From contig JABWBO010000059.1 of NCBI GenBank assembly GCA_013360465.1, positions 1 through 33,873 of the forward strand: a stretch of 33,873 nt of DNA. Direction: 5' to 3'. Below are positions 15,178 to 22,392 of the stretch, piece after piece (within the stretch, counting starts at the first letter, position 1; each line of letters starts with the position of its first letter). The position numbers were made by a program, and so were the translations under genes. This DNA comes from Anaerolineae bacterium (GTDB lineage Bacteria; Chloroflexota; Anaerolineae; Aggregatilineales; Phototrophicaceae). The notes under the pieces were generated by a model. The model was not told the origin of the DNA and did no database searches. It saw nothing but the letters and a program-made list of their open reading frames with translations.

Positions 15178-16446
15178 CTAAAACGTCGCGTTAGCGTCTT
15201 CCTCGATAAACATCAGCGCCTCATCGACGGACATCAAGCCCTGAAGGGTGTCCAGGATGTACGGATAGAGGATGTCGTAGAAGACCAGATCGCGGTCGGG
15301 CATACGTCCGATGTAGCGCCCATACTGAAGCAGGGGCAGGTTCGCTTCCAGCCAGGGCAGCGCAGCGAGCAGCTCAGCGCGCGCCGCATCGGTCTCGACG
15401 ATCTCGCGCAGCGCCGGTATCGTGCCGGAGGTGATGTTCCAACCGAGCGCGTTTTCGGCACCGGCGGTCGCGAACTGGACGAAATCCCAGGCGATATCGG
15501 CATGTGGGCTGTTGCCGGCGACCGCCAGACCCCAGCCGGAATCCGCCGCGAACAGCGGGTCGGAGCTGCCGAACGAGGGCAGGGCGACGTAGCCGAATTC
15601 GCCAAAATCGGGGAAGTCGGAGAGACCGAAGGCGACCGCCCAGGGACCGATCAGCGTGATCGCCGCCTGGCTGGTGAAGAAGGCGTTGCCGCCCCAGTTG
15701 GCGGAGTCGTTGAACAGCACCGGGTCCACCGCGCCGGACTCCACCAGGCTGAGCATCTGTTCCAGCGTGTGACGGGCGGCGTCGGTGTTGAAGGTGAAGG
15801 CGGATCGATCTGCGTTCCAGTAATCGCCGCCGTTCTGCAGGATGCCGGCGAGGAAGCCGAAGGCGATGGCGTCGGCGTTGGTGAAGTGGTAGCCGGCGAC
15901 AGTCATCAGCCCGTCGCTGCCGGTCTGCGCCAGCGCGACTGCGTTGTTGTTGAGTTCATCCAGCGATGCCCAGGCGGGCGGATAGGTCAGTCCGGCGGCT
16001 TCGAACATCGCCTTGTTGACCAGCACCGTCCCGTATTCCATATTGAATTCCTGCGGCAGTCCGTAGACCTGATCATCGCAGAGGTAGCCGCCGACGGCTG
16101 CATCGAAGAACCGGCTGGTGTCCACCAGCCCGGCGGGCATCGCCGCCAGACGATCGGCGTAGCTGCACGTCCAGGAGCCGAACAGCCCCAGGATATCGGC
16201 ATTGTCGCCGGCGGGCAGGGCGGTTTGCAGCGTTTGAATGAACAGGTCATATTCAAACGTTTCCATGTCGATGGTTACGTTGGGGTGCAGCGCGGTGTAG
16301 GCGTCGATGAGCGCCTGCGTGCCGGTGTTGAAATTGGCTTCCTGATGTACCCACAGCCGCAGTGTGACGGGGGCATCCTGGGCGGTGGCGCTGAAAAGGG
16401 GAAGAGCGAGCGTCAGGACAGCGAGGATAAAAACGATCCGTTTCAT
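15178..16446 (-). CDS. Sugar-binding protein of an ABC importer
   Basis: A 422-residue extracellular solute-binding protein, family 1. It starts with a signal peptide (MKRIVFILAVLTLALPLFSA, then TAQ), without a lipobox cysteine, so it may be anchored another way or released. The mature part starts VTLRLWVHQEANFNTGTQ and shows the usual ALPAGDNADILG segment and later ligand-lobe motifs. The ATG at 16446 has AGGAGA eight bases upstream; an open frame continues 36 codons further but lacks these signs. It is the first gene of the leftward operon with two permeases and the GH114-type hydrolase. Confidence 0.92.
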   Translation of the reverse strand: MKRIVFILAVLTLALPLFSATAQDAPVTLRLWVHQEANFNTGTQALIDAYTALHPNVTIDMETFEYDLFIQTLQTALPAGDNADILGLFGSWTCSYADRLAAMPAGLVDTSRFFDAAVGGYLCDDQVYGLPQEFNMEYGTVLVNKAMFEAAGLTYPPAWASLDELNNNAVALAQTGSDGLMTVAGYHFTNADAIAFGFLAGILQNGGDYWNADRSAFTFNTDAARHTLEQMLSLVESGAVDPVLFNDSANWGGNAFFTSQAAITLIGPWAVAFGLSDFPDFGEFGYVALPSFGSSDPLFAADSGWGLAVAGNSPHADIAWDFVQFATAGAENALGWNITSGTIPALREIVETDAARAELLAALPWLEANLPLLQYGRYIGRMPDRDLVFYDILYPYILDTLQGLMSVDEALMFIEEDANATF

Positions 16447-16559
16447 TGCCCAAATCTCCTGTATCAATAGCGAACGGGGATTCTCATCCAGCGGCGTGGT
16501 GCGCGAATATTCGGGAGTAGTGGACCGGTCTGCCGAGCCGCCGGTGCTGCGCATTTATG

Positions 16560-16604
16560 CGCGATATTGATTGGATAAAGTGCAATATATCGCGATTTTG
16601 ATTG
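16560..16604. promoter_or_regulatory. Direct-repeat operator in the divergent control region
   Basis: CGCGATATTGATTG (16560-16573) and CGCGATTTTGATTG (16591-16604) match at 13 of 14 positions and start 31 bp apart, close to three helical turns. One copy lies at the start region of the leftward promoter; the other overlaps the rightward -35 box and the leftward spacer. The likely ligand is the DeoR-type regulator encoded at 20071-20853. This is inference. Confidence 0.55.
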
Positions 16605-16612
16605 ACATGCAA
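16584..16612 (-). promoter_or_regulatory. Leftward promoter for the importer/GH114 operon
   Basis: On the minus strand TTGCAT (16607-16612), a 17-bp spacer and TATATT (16584-16589). It overlaps the rightward promoter at its -35 end. The leader to the binding protein ATG would be about 130 bases. Confidence 0.55.
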
Positions 16613-16630
16613 GAGGTTCAGGGCTAGTAT
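16602..16630 (+). promoter_or_regulatory. Rightward promoter for the GH4/DeoR operon
   Basis: TTGACA at 16602-16607, a 17-bp spacer and TAGTAT at 16625-16630, a near-consensus sigma70 promoter. Transcription would start near 16637, about 70 bases before the GH4 ATG. Confidence 0.65.
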
Positions 16631-16704
16631 TAGGCGAAAGAGCGTACCTTAGGACGCCGAAATGCGCAGTTATGATCAGGAAATGATGCCGGGAATCGTG
16701 CAAA

Positions 16705-18015
16705 ATGACTAAAGTTGCCATCATCGGCGCGGGCAGCGCCGTATTCGCTTACGAGATCATGCGGGATGTGCTGGTCACGCCAGGCTTGGACGCCGGTACG
16801 TTCGCCCTGGTGGATATCGACGCCGAGCGGCTGGAACTGGCGCACCAGATCGCCGAGAAGCTGATCGCCGCGACCGGGCGGAGCTGGTCGGTGGAAGCTT
16901 CGACCGAGCGGGCGCAGGTGATCGCCGGGACGGATTATCTGATCAACACCATCGAGGTCGCCGGCATGGCAAATGTCCGCCACGACTTCGACATCCCGAT
17001 GAAATACGGTGTCGATCAATGCATCGGCGATACGATCGGACCCGGCGGCATCTTCAAGGCGCTGCGCACCCTGCCCGCCTGGCTCGACATCCTGCGCGAT
17101 ACCGAACGCCTGGCTCCGGGCGCGCTGGTCATGAACTACACCAACCCGATGTCGCTGACCTGCCTGACCGGCGTGCGGGCGTCGTCTCTGCCAATCGTCG
17201 GGCTGTGCCACTCGATTCAGAACACGCAGGAGCAGGTGGCGGGTTATCTCGGCGTGCCGCCGCGCGATCTCAAGTTCCGCTCCGCCGGCATCAATCATCT
17301 CGCCTGGCTGCTCGATCTGACCTACCAGGGCGAACCGATGACCCCGCGTCTGCGCGAAGCCGCCAAAGACCCGGCGATCTACGAACAGGACCCGATCCGC
17401 TTCGAGATGATGCTGCACCTCGGCGCGTTCGTCACCGAAAGCAGCGGGCATTTCTCGGAGTATGTGCCGTATTTCCGCAAACGCCCTGATCTGGTGGCGA
17501 AGTACACCCGTCCCGAATACCTGGGCGAGACCGGCTTCTATGCCAACAACTGGCCCATCTGGCGGGCGGAAGCCGACGAGTGGATTCGCCAGATGATCGC
17601 CGGGACGACGGAACTCGAACTGGAACGCGGACCCGAATATGCCTCGGCGATCATGGCGGCGGTCGAGACCGACACGCCGACGGTCATCTACGGCAATGTC
17701 CTCAACACCGGCTTGATCACCAACCTGCCGCAGGATGGCGTGGTGGAAGTCGCCTGTCTGGTCGATGAAAAGGGCATCCAGCCGACCTATTTCGGCGCGC
17801 TGCCCACGCAGCTGGCAGCGCTGGATCAGGCGCATATGGCGGTACACGATCTGGTCGCGACGGCGATCCTGGAGCAGAATCGGGACGCGGCATTCTACGC
17901 GCTGATGCTCGACCCGCTCACGGCGGCGGTCTGCTCGCCGGCGGAGATTCGGGCGATGTTCGACGAGATGGCGGCGACCGAAGCCGCCTATCTGCCGGGC
18001 TGGATGCGGCGCTAG
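16705..18015 (+). CDS. melA: GH4 alpha-galactosidase, MelA-like
   Basis: A 436-residue NAD- and metal-dependent glycosidase of family GH4, matching E. coli MelA along its whole length. The Rossmann start is VAIIGAGSAVFA at 4-15. The motif IGDTIGPGGIF lies at 107-117, MNYTNPM at 143-149, and the alpha-galactosidase-type CHSIQ at 168-172, with Cys168 as metal ligand. GINHLAW at 195-201 supplies the second metal ligand His198. GH4 enzymes cleave by oxidation at C3 and elimination. CHSxQ argues for alpha-galactosidase or alpha-glucuronidase rather than the phospho-glycosidases. No signal peptide, so it works on imported sugar. First gene of the rightward operon. Confidence 0.9.
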   Translation: MTKVAIIGAGSAVFAYEIMRDVLVTPGLDAGTFALVDIDAERLELAHQIAEKLIAATGRSWSVEASTERAQVIAGTDYLINTIEVAGMANVRHDFDIPMKYGVDQCIGDTIGPGGIFKALRTLPAWLDILRDTERLAPGALVMNYTNPMSLTCLTGVRASSLPIVGLCHSIQNTQEQVAGYLGVPPRDLKFRSAGINHLAWLLDLTYQGEPMTPRLREAAKDPAIYEQDPIRFEMMLHLGAFVTESSGHFSEYVPYFRKRPDLVAKYTRPEYLGETGFYANNWPIWRAEADEWIRQMIAGTTELELERGPEYASAIMAAVETDTPTVIYGNVLNTGLITNLPQDGVVEVACLVDEKGIQPTYFGALPTQLAALDQAHMAVHDLVATAILEQNRDAAFYALMLDPLTAAVCSPAEIRAMFDEMAATEAAYLPGWMRR

Positions 18016-18062
18016 CCCGCCGCCTTCGGACTGTATCGCACCGTCAACAGAGATGCAGGCAC

Positions 18063-19106
18063 ATGAACGATATTCCGCTGAGCGCATTTCGACCGATCCC
18101 CAGGCTGGTCGTCAAGTCAACGACGGTGACCCAGGCGAGATTCCCGGTTATCGACGCCCATAACCACCTCGCTGAGCCTTTCGGCGGCGGTTGGGATCAG
18201 CGCCCGATAACGGCGCTGCTCGACCGGCTGGATGAAGCCGGAGTGCGGCTGTACGTCGATCTCGACGGCGGCTGGGGGGAAGACCTGCTGCACCGTCATC
18301 TCGACGGCATCAAGGCGCACGCCCCGGAGCGCTTCCGGGTCTTCGGCGGTGTCGATTGGTCGAAGTGGGCAGAACAGGGGGACGACTTCGGGCAGTGGGC
18401 TGCCGAGCGTTTTCGTCAACAGGCGGCGCGCGGCGCGGACGGCTTGAAGATCTGGAAGCCCTTCGGGCTGCACATCCGCGATCAGCATGATGTGCTGGTC
18501 GCCATCGACGATCCTCGTCTCGACCCGCTGTGGGCGACCGCCGGTGAACTGAATCTGCCCGTCCTGATCCATGTCGCCGATCCAGTCGCTTTTTTCGATC
18601 CGCTGGATGCGACCAACGAGCGCTTCGAGGAGCTGAACGCGCATCCGGACTGGCAGTTCCCCAGCCCGCCGTACCCGCCGTTCATGACGATCATGACCGA
18701 TTTTCACAATCTTGTGGCGCGCCACTCGCGGACCACCTTCATCGGCGCGCACGTCGGCTGTTACAGCGAAAACCTGGGCTGGGTAGGGCAGATGCTCGAC
18801 GACTGCCCGAACTTCTACGTGGACATCAGCGCCCGCATCAGCGAGCTGGGACGGCAGCCCTACACGGCGCGCCGCTTCTTTCTGCACTACGCCGATCGTA
18901 TCCTCTTCGGCATCGACGCCGGCGCTGATCTGGATACGTACCGCATCTACTACCGTTTTCTGGAGACGGACGACGAGTATTTCAACTACGGCGCGGGAGC
19001 AATCCCCGGTCAGGGGCGCTGGCAGATCTGCGGGCTGTCCCTGCCGGATGACGTGCTGGAAAAGGTCTACTTTCGCAACGCAGAAAGGCTGCTGACGCGC
19101 TCATGA
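18063..19106 (+). CDS. Metal-dependent amidohydrolase family protein
   Basis: A 347-residue protein of the amidohydrolase-2 family (PF04909). Expected metal ligands are visible: HNH at 33-35 (DAHNHL), His170 (VLIHVAD), His230 (GAHVG) and Asp285 (FGIDAG). Members hydrolyse or decarboxylate small ring compounds and lactones. The exact reaction is not readable from sequence, and it is not the AGE/NagA-type deacetylase family. The gene lies 47 bases after the GH4 gene and overlaps the next gene by ATGA, so it is firmly part of the sugar operon. A role in opening a sugar-derived lactone or processing an acyl group is only a suggestion. Confidence 0.85.
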   Translation: MNDIPLSAFRPIPRLVVKSTTVTQARFPVIDAHNHLAEPFGGGWDQRPITALLDRLDEAGVRLYVDLDGGWGEDLLHRHLDGIKAHAPERFRVFGGVDWSKWAEQGDDFGQWAAERFRQQAARGADGLKIWKPFGLHIRDQHDVLVAIDDPRLDPLWATAGELNLPVLIHVADPVAFFDPLDATNERFEELNAHPDWQFPSPPYPPFMTIMTDFHNLVARHSRTTFIGAHVGCYSENLGWVGQMLDDCPNFYVDISARISELGRQPYTARRFFLHYADRILFGIDAGADLDTYRIYYRFLETDDEYFNYGAGAIPGQGRWQICGLSLPDDVLEKVYFRNAERLLTRS

Positions 19107-20053
19107 CCCCGCCGATCCTTATCGACTGCGTGACCCCCAACGCCGCGCTCGACCGCACCCTGGTTGTGCCCGGCTACCAGCAGGGCGGGGTGTTCCGCCC
19201 GCAAAAGGCGATCCTCGCCGCCGGCGGCAAAGGGATCAACGTGGCGCGCGCCGCCGACGTCCTGGGCGGGAGGGCGCGCTGTTTCGGATTCGTCGCCGGG
19301 CATTCGGGCAGGCTGCTGACCGATCTGGCAAGCCGCGAAGGGTTGGTCTGCCGCTTCACGCCGCTGGAGGCGGGCGAGACGCGCACGTGTACCGTCCTTG
19401 CCGACCCAGACCTGGGGGTGACCACGCTGGTCAACGAGGCGGGGGCGGCGACTGCGGCAGCGGACTGGGCGCGGCTGCGCGCCGACCTGCTCGCCGACGC
19501 CGAACCGCGCACGATCTGTTTTTGCGGCAGCCTGCCGCCCGGTTCGCCTCTCGACTCTTTTGCGCAGCTGCTCGGCGACTGCGCAGCGGCGGGGCACAGC
19601 GTCTGGGTCGATACCAGCGGCGCGGCGCTGATGGCGGCGTCGAAGGTACGGGGGGTGAATCTCAAGGTCAACGATGAAGAGGCTTCAGTCCTGACCAGCG
19701 TGCTGATCCCCTCGCCAGAGATCGCCACGGCGACCGCCGCTCTTCTGGCAGACGTTTCCGGCGCGTTCGCGGTGATCACGATGGGCAAGGCGGGCGCGAT
19801 TCTGGCGGCAGGCGGGCGCACCTGGCTGGCGAAGCCGCCGCACATCGCCGTCAAGAGCGCCGTTGGCAGCGGCGATTCGTTCCTCGCCGGGCTGCTGGTC
19901 GCGCTTGGCGCGGGCGAACCGCCAGATGCGGCGCTGCGCAGGGCGGCGGCGGCGGGCGCAGCGAATGCCCAATCCTATGGCGGTGGGCAGTTCAGCCTGG
20001 AATCATTCCGCGCGGCATTCGAAGCGACGACCCTTGCGTCTGTGGTCGGTTAG
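19103..20053 (+). CDS. PfkB-family sugar kinase (1-phosphofructokinase / tagatose-6-phosphate kinase type)
   Basis: A 316-residue PfkB kinase of the FruK/LacC branch. Visible motifs are TPNAALDRTL at 11-20, the substrate loop AGGKGINVA at 40-48, CGSLPPG at 141-147, NLKVNDEE at 186-193, and the anion hole with catalytic base GSGDS (Asp258). The enzymes phosphorylate fructose-1-phosphate, tagatose-6-phosphate or related sugar phosphates with ATP. With a GH4 alpha-galactosidase and a DeoR-type repressor beside it, a tagatose or galactosamine route is attractive, but FruK-type activity cannot be excluded. Its ATG overlaps the amidohydrolase stop. Confidence 0.87.
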   Translation: MTPPILIDCVTPNAALDRTLVVPGYQQGGVFRPQKAILAAGGKGINVARAADVLGGRARCFGFVAGHSGRLLTDLASREGLVCRFTPLEAGETRTCTVLADPDLGVTTLVNEAGAATAAADWARLRADLLADAEPRTICFCGSLPPGSPLDSFAQLLGDCAAAGHSVWVDTSGAALMAASKVRGVNLKVNDEEASVLTSVLIPSPEIATATAALLADVSGAFAVITMGKAGAILAAGGRTWLAKPPHIAVKSAVGSGDSFLAGLLVALGAGEPPDAALRRAAAAGAANAQSYGGGQFSLESFRAAFEATTLASVVG

Positions 20054-20070
20054 ACGCTGGAGATCAAACG

Positions 20071-20853
20071 ATGGCAAACTCTGACCTGTTGGGACTGGAA
20101 CGTCAGGAAAAGATTACGCAGGCGCTGGAGCAGCGCGGCACGCTGACCGTCGCCCAGATCAGCGCGATGTTCGAAGTGAGCGAGGCGACGGTGCGGCGCG
20201 ACCTGACGGCGCTGGCGGCGCGCGATGTGATCCGCCGTGTGCATGGCGGAGCGATGGTACACCACGCCGTCGCCACCAGCGAAGCGCCCATCGTACACCG
20301 CCAGAAGCAGAATGCCGAGATCAAGCGGCGCATCGGCAGGGCGGCGGTGCAGCTCATCCACAGCGGCGAAACGGTCCTGCTGATCGGCGGCAGTACCGGG
20401 CTTGCCGTCGCCCGCGAGCTGGCGCATCATGCCAGCCTGACGATTGTCACGGATTCGCTGCTGGTGGCGAACGAACTCATGCGCCAGGGAATTCACCGCG
20501 TGATCATGCTCGGCGGCATGATTGACGCTGACGAATTCGCCGTGCGAGGCACACTGTCGCGGCTGATCCTCGCCGAACTTCAGGTCGATAAGGTGATCGT
20601 CGGCACCAAGGCGATCTCGGCAGAACGCGGGTTAAGCGCGGAAAGCGCCGAAGAAGCCGAGCTGTTCCGCAGCTACCTCAAAGCCGGACACAGCGTCATC
20701 GTGGTGACCGACAGCAGCAAATTCCGACAGTCGGCGCTGGCGCGCATCGCGCCGGTGGAATCCATCGATATCCTGGTGACGGACAGTCACCTGCCGGAAG
20801 AAGTCGCCGATAAACTGCGCGAAGCAGGGGTGATCATCCAGATCGCCGAGTGA
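20071..20853 (+). CDS. DeoR/GlpR-family transcriptional regulator
   Basis: A 260-residue regulator. The N-terminal winged helix contains the family signature (RQEKITQALEQRG at 11-23, then VSEATVRRDLTAL and the VHGGA turn near 60). The C-terminal DeoRC sugar-phosphate sensing domain follows (LIGGSTGLAVARELA, VTDSLLVANEL, AERGLSAESAEEAE). These repressors usually respond to phosphorylated sugars such as the product of the neighbouring PfkB kinase. GGAG eight bases before the ATG supports the start. The best operator candidate is the direct repeat at 16560-16604. It is the last gene of the operon. Confidence 0.92.
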   Translation: MANSDLLGLERQEKITQALEQRGTLTVAQISAMFEVSEATVRRDLTALAARDVIRRVHGGAMVHHAVATSEAPIVHRQKQNAEIKRRIGRAAVQLIHSGETVLLIGGSTGLAVARELAHHASLTIVTDSLLVANELMRQGIHRVIMLGGMIDADEFAVRGTLSRLILAELQVDKVIVGTKAISAERGLSAESAEEAELFRSYLKAGHSVIVVTDSSKFRQSALARIAPVESIDILVTDSHLPEEVADKLREAGVIIQIAE

Positions 20854-20872
20854 GCGAGGCGGCGCACCTTCA

Positions 20873-20894
20873 AGGCGGGTCTCGCCTCTTTTCT
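20873..20894 (+). terminator. Weak intrinsic terminator after the DeoR-type gene
   Basis: AGGCG (20873-20877) pairs with CGCCT (20883-20887) around GGTCT, followed by CTTTTCT. The stem is only five base pairs, so efficiency is doubtful. Confidence 0.45.
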
Positions 20895-20927
20895 CGTTCT
20901 AACGTTTTTGGCGGTTGCTCCCTCAAG

Positions 20928-20954
20928 CCTCACCCTGTTTCGCTGCACTCACCC
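20928..20954. repeat. Degraded copy of the 9746-9809 repeat
   Basis: CCTCACCCTGTTTCGCTGCA and the following CTCACCC match the reverse complement of 9782-9808 with few changes. The inner palindrome is absent. Confidence 0.55.
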
Positions 20955-21006
20955 GCTCCATGTGCAGAGCATCTGACGCGCCATGCCCGACATAGGACGG
21001 ACTTTC

Positions 21007-21020
21007 CGCAAACGTATGCA
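21007..21020. promoter_or_regulatory. Second LacI-type operator candidate
   Basis: CGCAAACGTATGCA agrees with the main site TGCAAACGCTTGCA at 11 of 14 positions. It lies about 141 bp upstream of the main site, a distance that could allow looping. Confidence 0.4.
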
Positions 21021-21113
21021 TAAACTTGCACCTGTTCGTTTTCCCCGAATTTGACGGTTTTGCACAAATATTCCGCTCAATCTACCTGCATCTTGATGGA
21101 TTTCGCCAATTTG

Positions 21114-21142
21114 TTGACAAGTTCTGGCACTCATGTTATTTT
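21114..21142 (+). promoter_or_regulatory. Promoter of the LacI/xylo-oligosaccharide operon
   Basis: TTGACA at 21114-21119, a 17-bp spacer and TATTTT at 21137-21142. Transcription would start near 21149, inside the operator that follows. Confidence 0.65.
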
Positions 21143-21147
21143 AATTG

Positions 21148-21161
21148 TGCAAACGCTTGCA
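21148..21161. promoter_or_regulatory. LacI-family operator over the transcription start
   Basis: TGCAAACGCTTGCA has symmetrical TGCAA/TTGCA half-sites around a central CG, the typical LacI-family form. It begins five bases after the -10 box, where bound repressor blocks initiation. The gene just downstream encodes a LacI-type protein, so autoregulation is likely. Confidence 0.75.
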
Positions 21162-21252
21162 AGTCCGACGCAGCGAATACGGAAAGCCTGTACAAGACGC
21201 TCACGCTACAATTGCATTCATTGACTGAATGAACTCTTGGGAATGTGTGCAG

Positions 21253-22308
21253 ATGGACAGCAGCCGAAAGAAGAGTACGCGGGTCACTATCCTTGATGTC
21301 GCCAGAGAATCTGGCGTCTCGTACTCGACCGTATCGCGGGCGTTGAACGGCTTCGACTTTGTCAAGGGGGCGACGCGCGACAAGGTGCTGGCGGCAGCCG
21401 AGAAACTGGGCTATGTCGCCAACATCCAGGCGCGCAGTCTTGCCGGGGGCAGGACCCGAATTATCGGGCTGCTCGTCCCTGGGCTGGACAACGGCTATAT
21501 CGGCGAGATCGTGCGCGGTATCGACGAGGAGATCGCCAAGTCGAATTACGACCTGATGCTCTACACGACGCGGCGGAGAGTCGGGCGGGAAGCGATGTAT
21601 ATCGACGCCATCAGCAATGGACCCTCCGACGGGATCATCCTGATCGTGCCGCTGCTGGAACGGGAATATCTGACGGCGCTGAGAGAACACCACTTTGCGT
21701 ACGTGCTGGTGGACCAGATCGACCCCCAGATGCACAGCCCGATGGTCGATGCCACCAACTGGCAGGGCGCCTACGACGCGACCAAGTACCTGATCGACCT
21801 CGGACACCGGCGCATCGGCTTTATCACCGGGCTGCGCGCTATCCAGAGCGCCCTGGATCGGCTGGATGGCTATAAGGCGGCGCTTGCTGATCACGGCGTG
21901 CGCTTCGATGAGGGGCTGATCGCCGAAGGGGATTTCTTCACGCCAAGCGGGTATGCGGCGGCGCAGAAGCTGCTCAAACACAAGCCGCGTCCGACCGCCG
22001 TTTTCGCGTCAAACGATTTGATGGCGATGGGGGCGATGCAGGCGATTCGCGACCAGGGGCTGGAAATCCCCGCCGATATTTCCGTCATGGGCTTTGACGA
22101 CATCCCGCAGGCATCGATGGTTCACCCGCAGCTGACGACAGTGCGCCAGCCGCTCGAACAGATGGGACGGGTAGCGGTGAGCCTCCTGATTGAGCAAATT
22201 GAGAGACCTGAAAATCCTGAACGCGCCGCGCGGCGAGTCACACTCGCGACGCGCCTGATAGAGCGCGAGTCCTGCGCAGCAGTGCCGACCTCGGACAAGA
22301 AGAGCTAA
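21253..22308 (+). CDS. LacI-family transcriptional regulator
   Basis: A 351-residue repressor. The N-terminal helix-turn-helix and hinge helix (VTILDVARESGVSYSTVSRA, then LNG; later ARSLAGGRT) bind DNA; the rest is the periplasmic-binding-protein-like sensor (IIGLLVPGLDNGYIGEIVRG, VFASNDLMAMGAMQAI, ISVMGFDDIPQASMVHPQLT). The ATG at 21253 is preferred because GGGA stands upstream, though 12 bases away; an in-frame ATG at 21229 has no ribosome site. It stands 84 bases before the sugar-binding protein gene on the same strand, so one transcript is likely. The inducer is probably a xylo-oligosaccharide, by context only. Confidence 0.92.
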   Translation: MDSSRKKSTRVTILDVARESGVSYSTVSRALNGFDFVKGATRDKVLAAAEKLGYVANIQARSLAGGRTRIIGLLVPGLDNGYIGEIVRGIDEEIAKSNYDLMLYTTRRRVGREAMYIDAISNGPSDGIILIVPLLEREYLTALREHHFAYVLVDQIDPQMHSPMVDATNWQGAYDATKYLIDLGHRRIGFITGLRAIQSALDRLDGYKAALADHGVRFDEGLIAEGDFFTPSGYAAAQKLLKHKPRPTAVFASNDLMAMGAMQAIRDQGLEIPADISVMGFDDIPQASMVHPQLTTVRQPLEQMGRVAVSLLIEQIERPENPERAARRVTLATRLIERESCAAVPTSDKKS

Positions 22309-22392
22309 CCGAACAGGAGGCGTTATTGAACTGAACTCCATTCAACCGGCATACGACAACTCTCTTGACATGAAACTCATTAGGAGGATTCC

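Larger units (their letters stand above)
20854..21252. other. Intergenic control region between the two sugar loci
   Basis: This 399-bp gap has no convincing gene. It holds a weak terminator after the DeoR-type gene, a degraded copy of a dispersed repeat, two LacI-type operator sequences and one good promoter, each listed separately. Confidence 0.7.

Noticed and set aside
16630-18087. 485-codon minus-strand frame opposite the GH4 gene
   Set aside because: The plus strand matches MelA throughout; the antisense frame is a GC-driven shadow without domain features.
22366-22392. TTGACA just before the second binding protein gene as a separate promoter
   Set aside because: Only about 20 bases remain to the ATG, leaving no room for a -10 box and leader.
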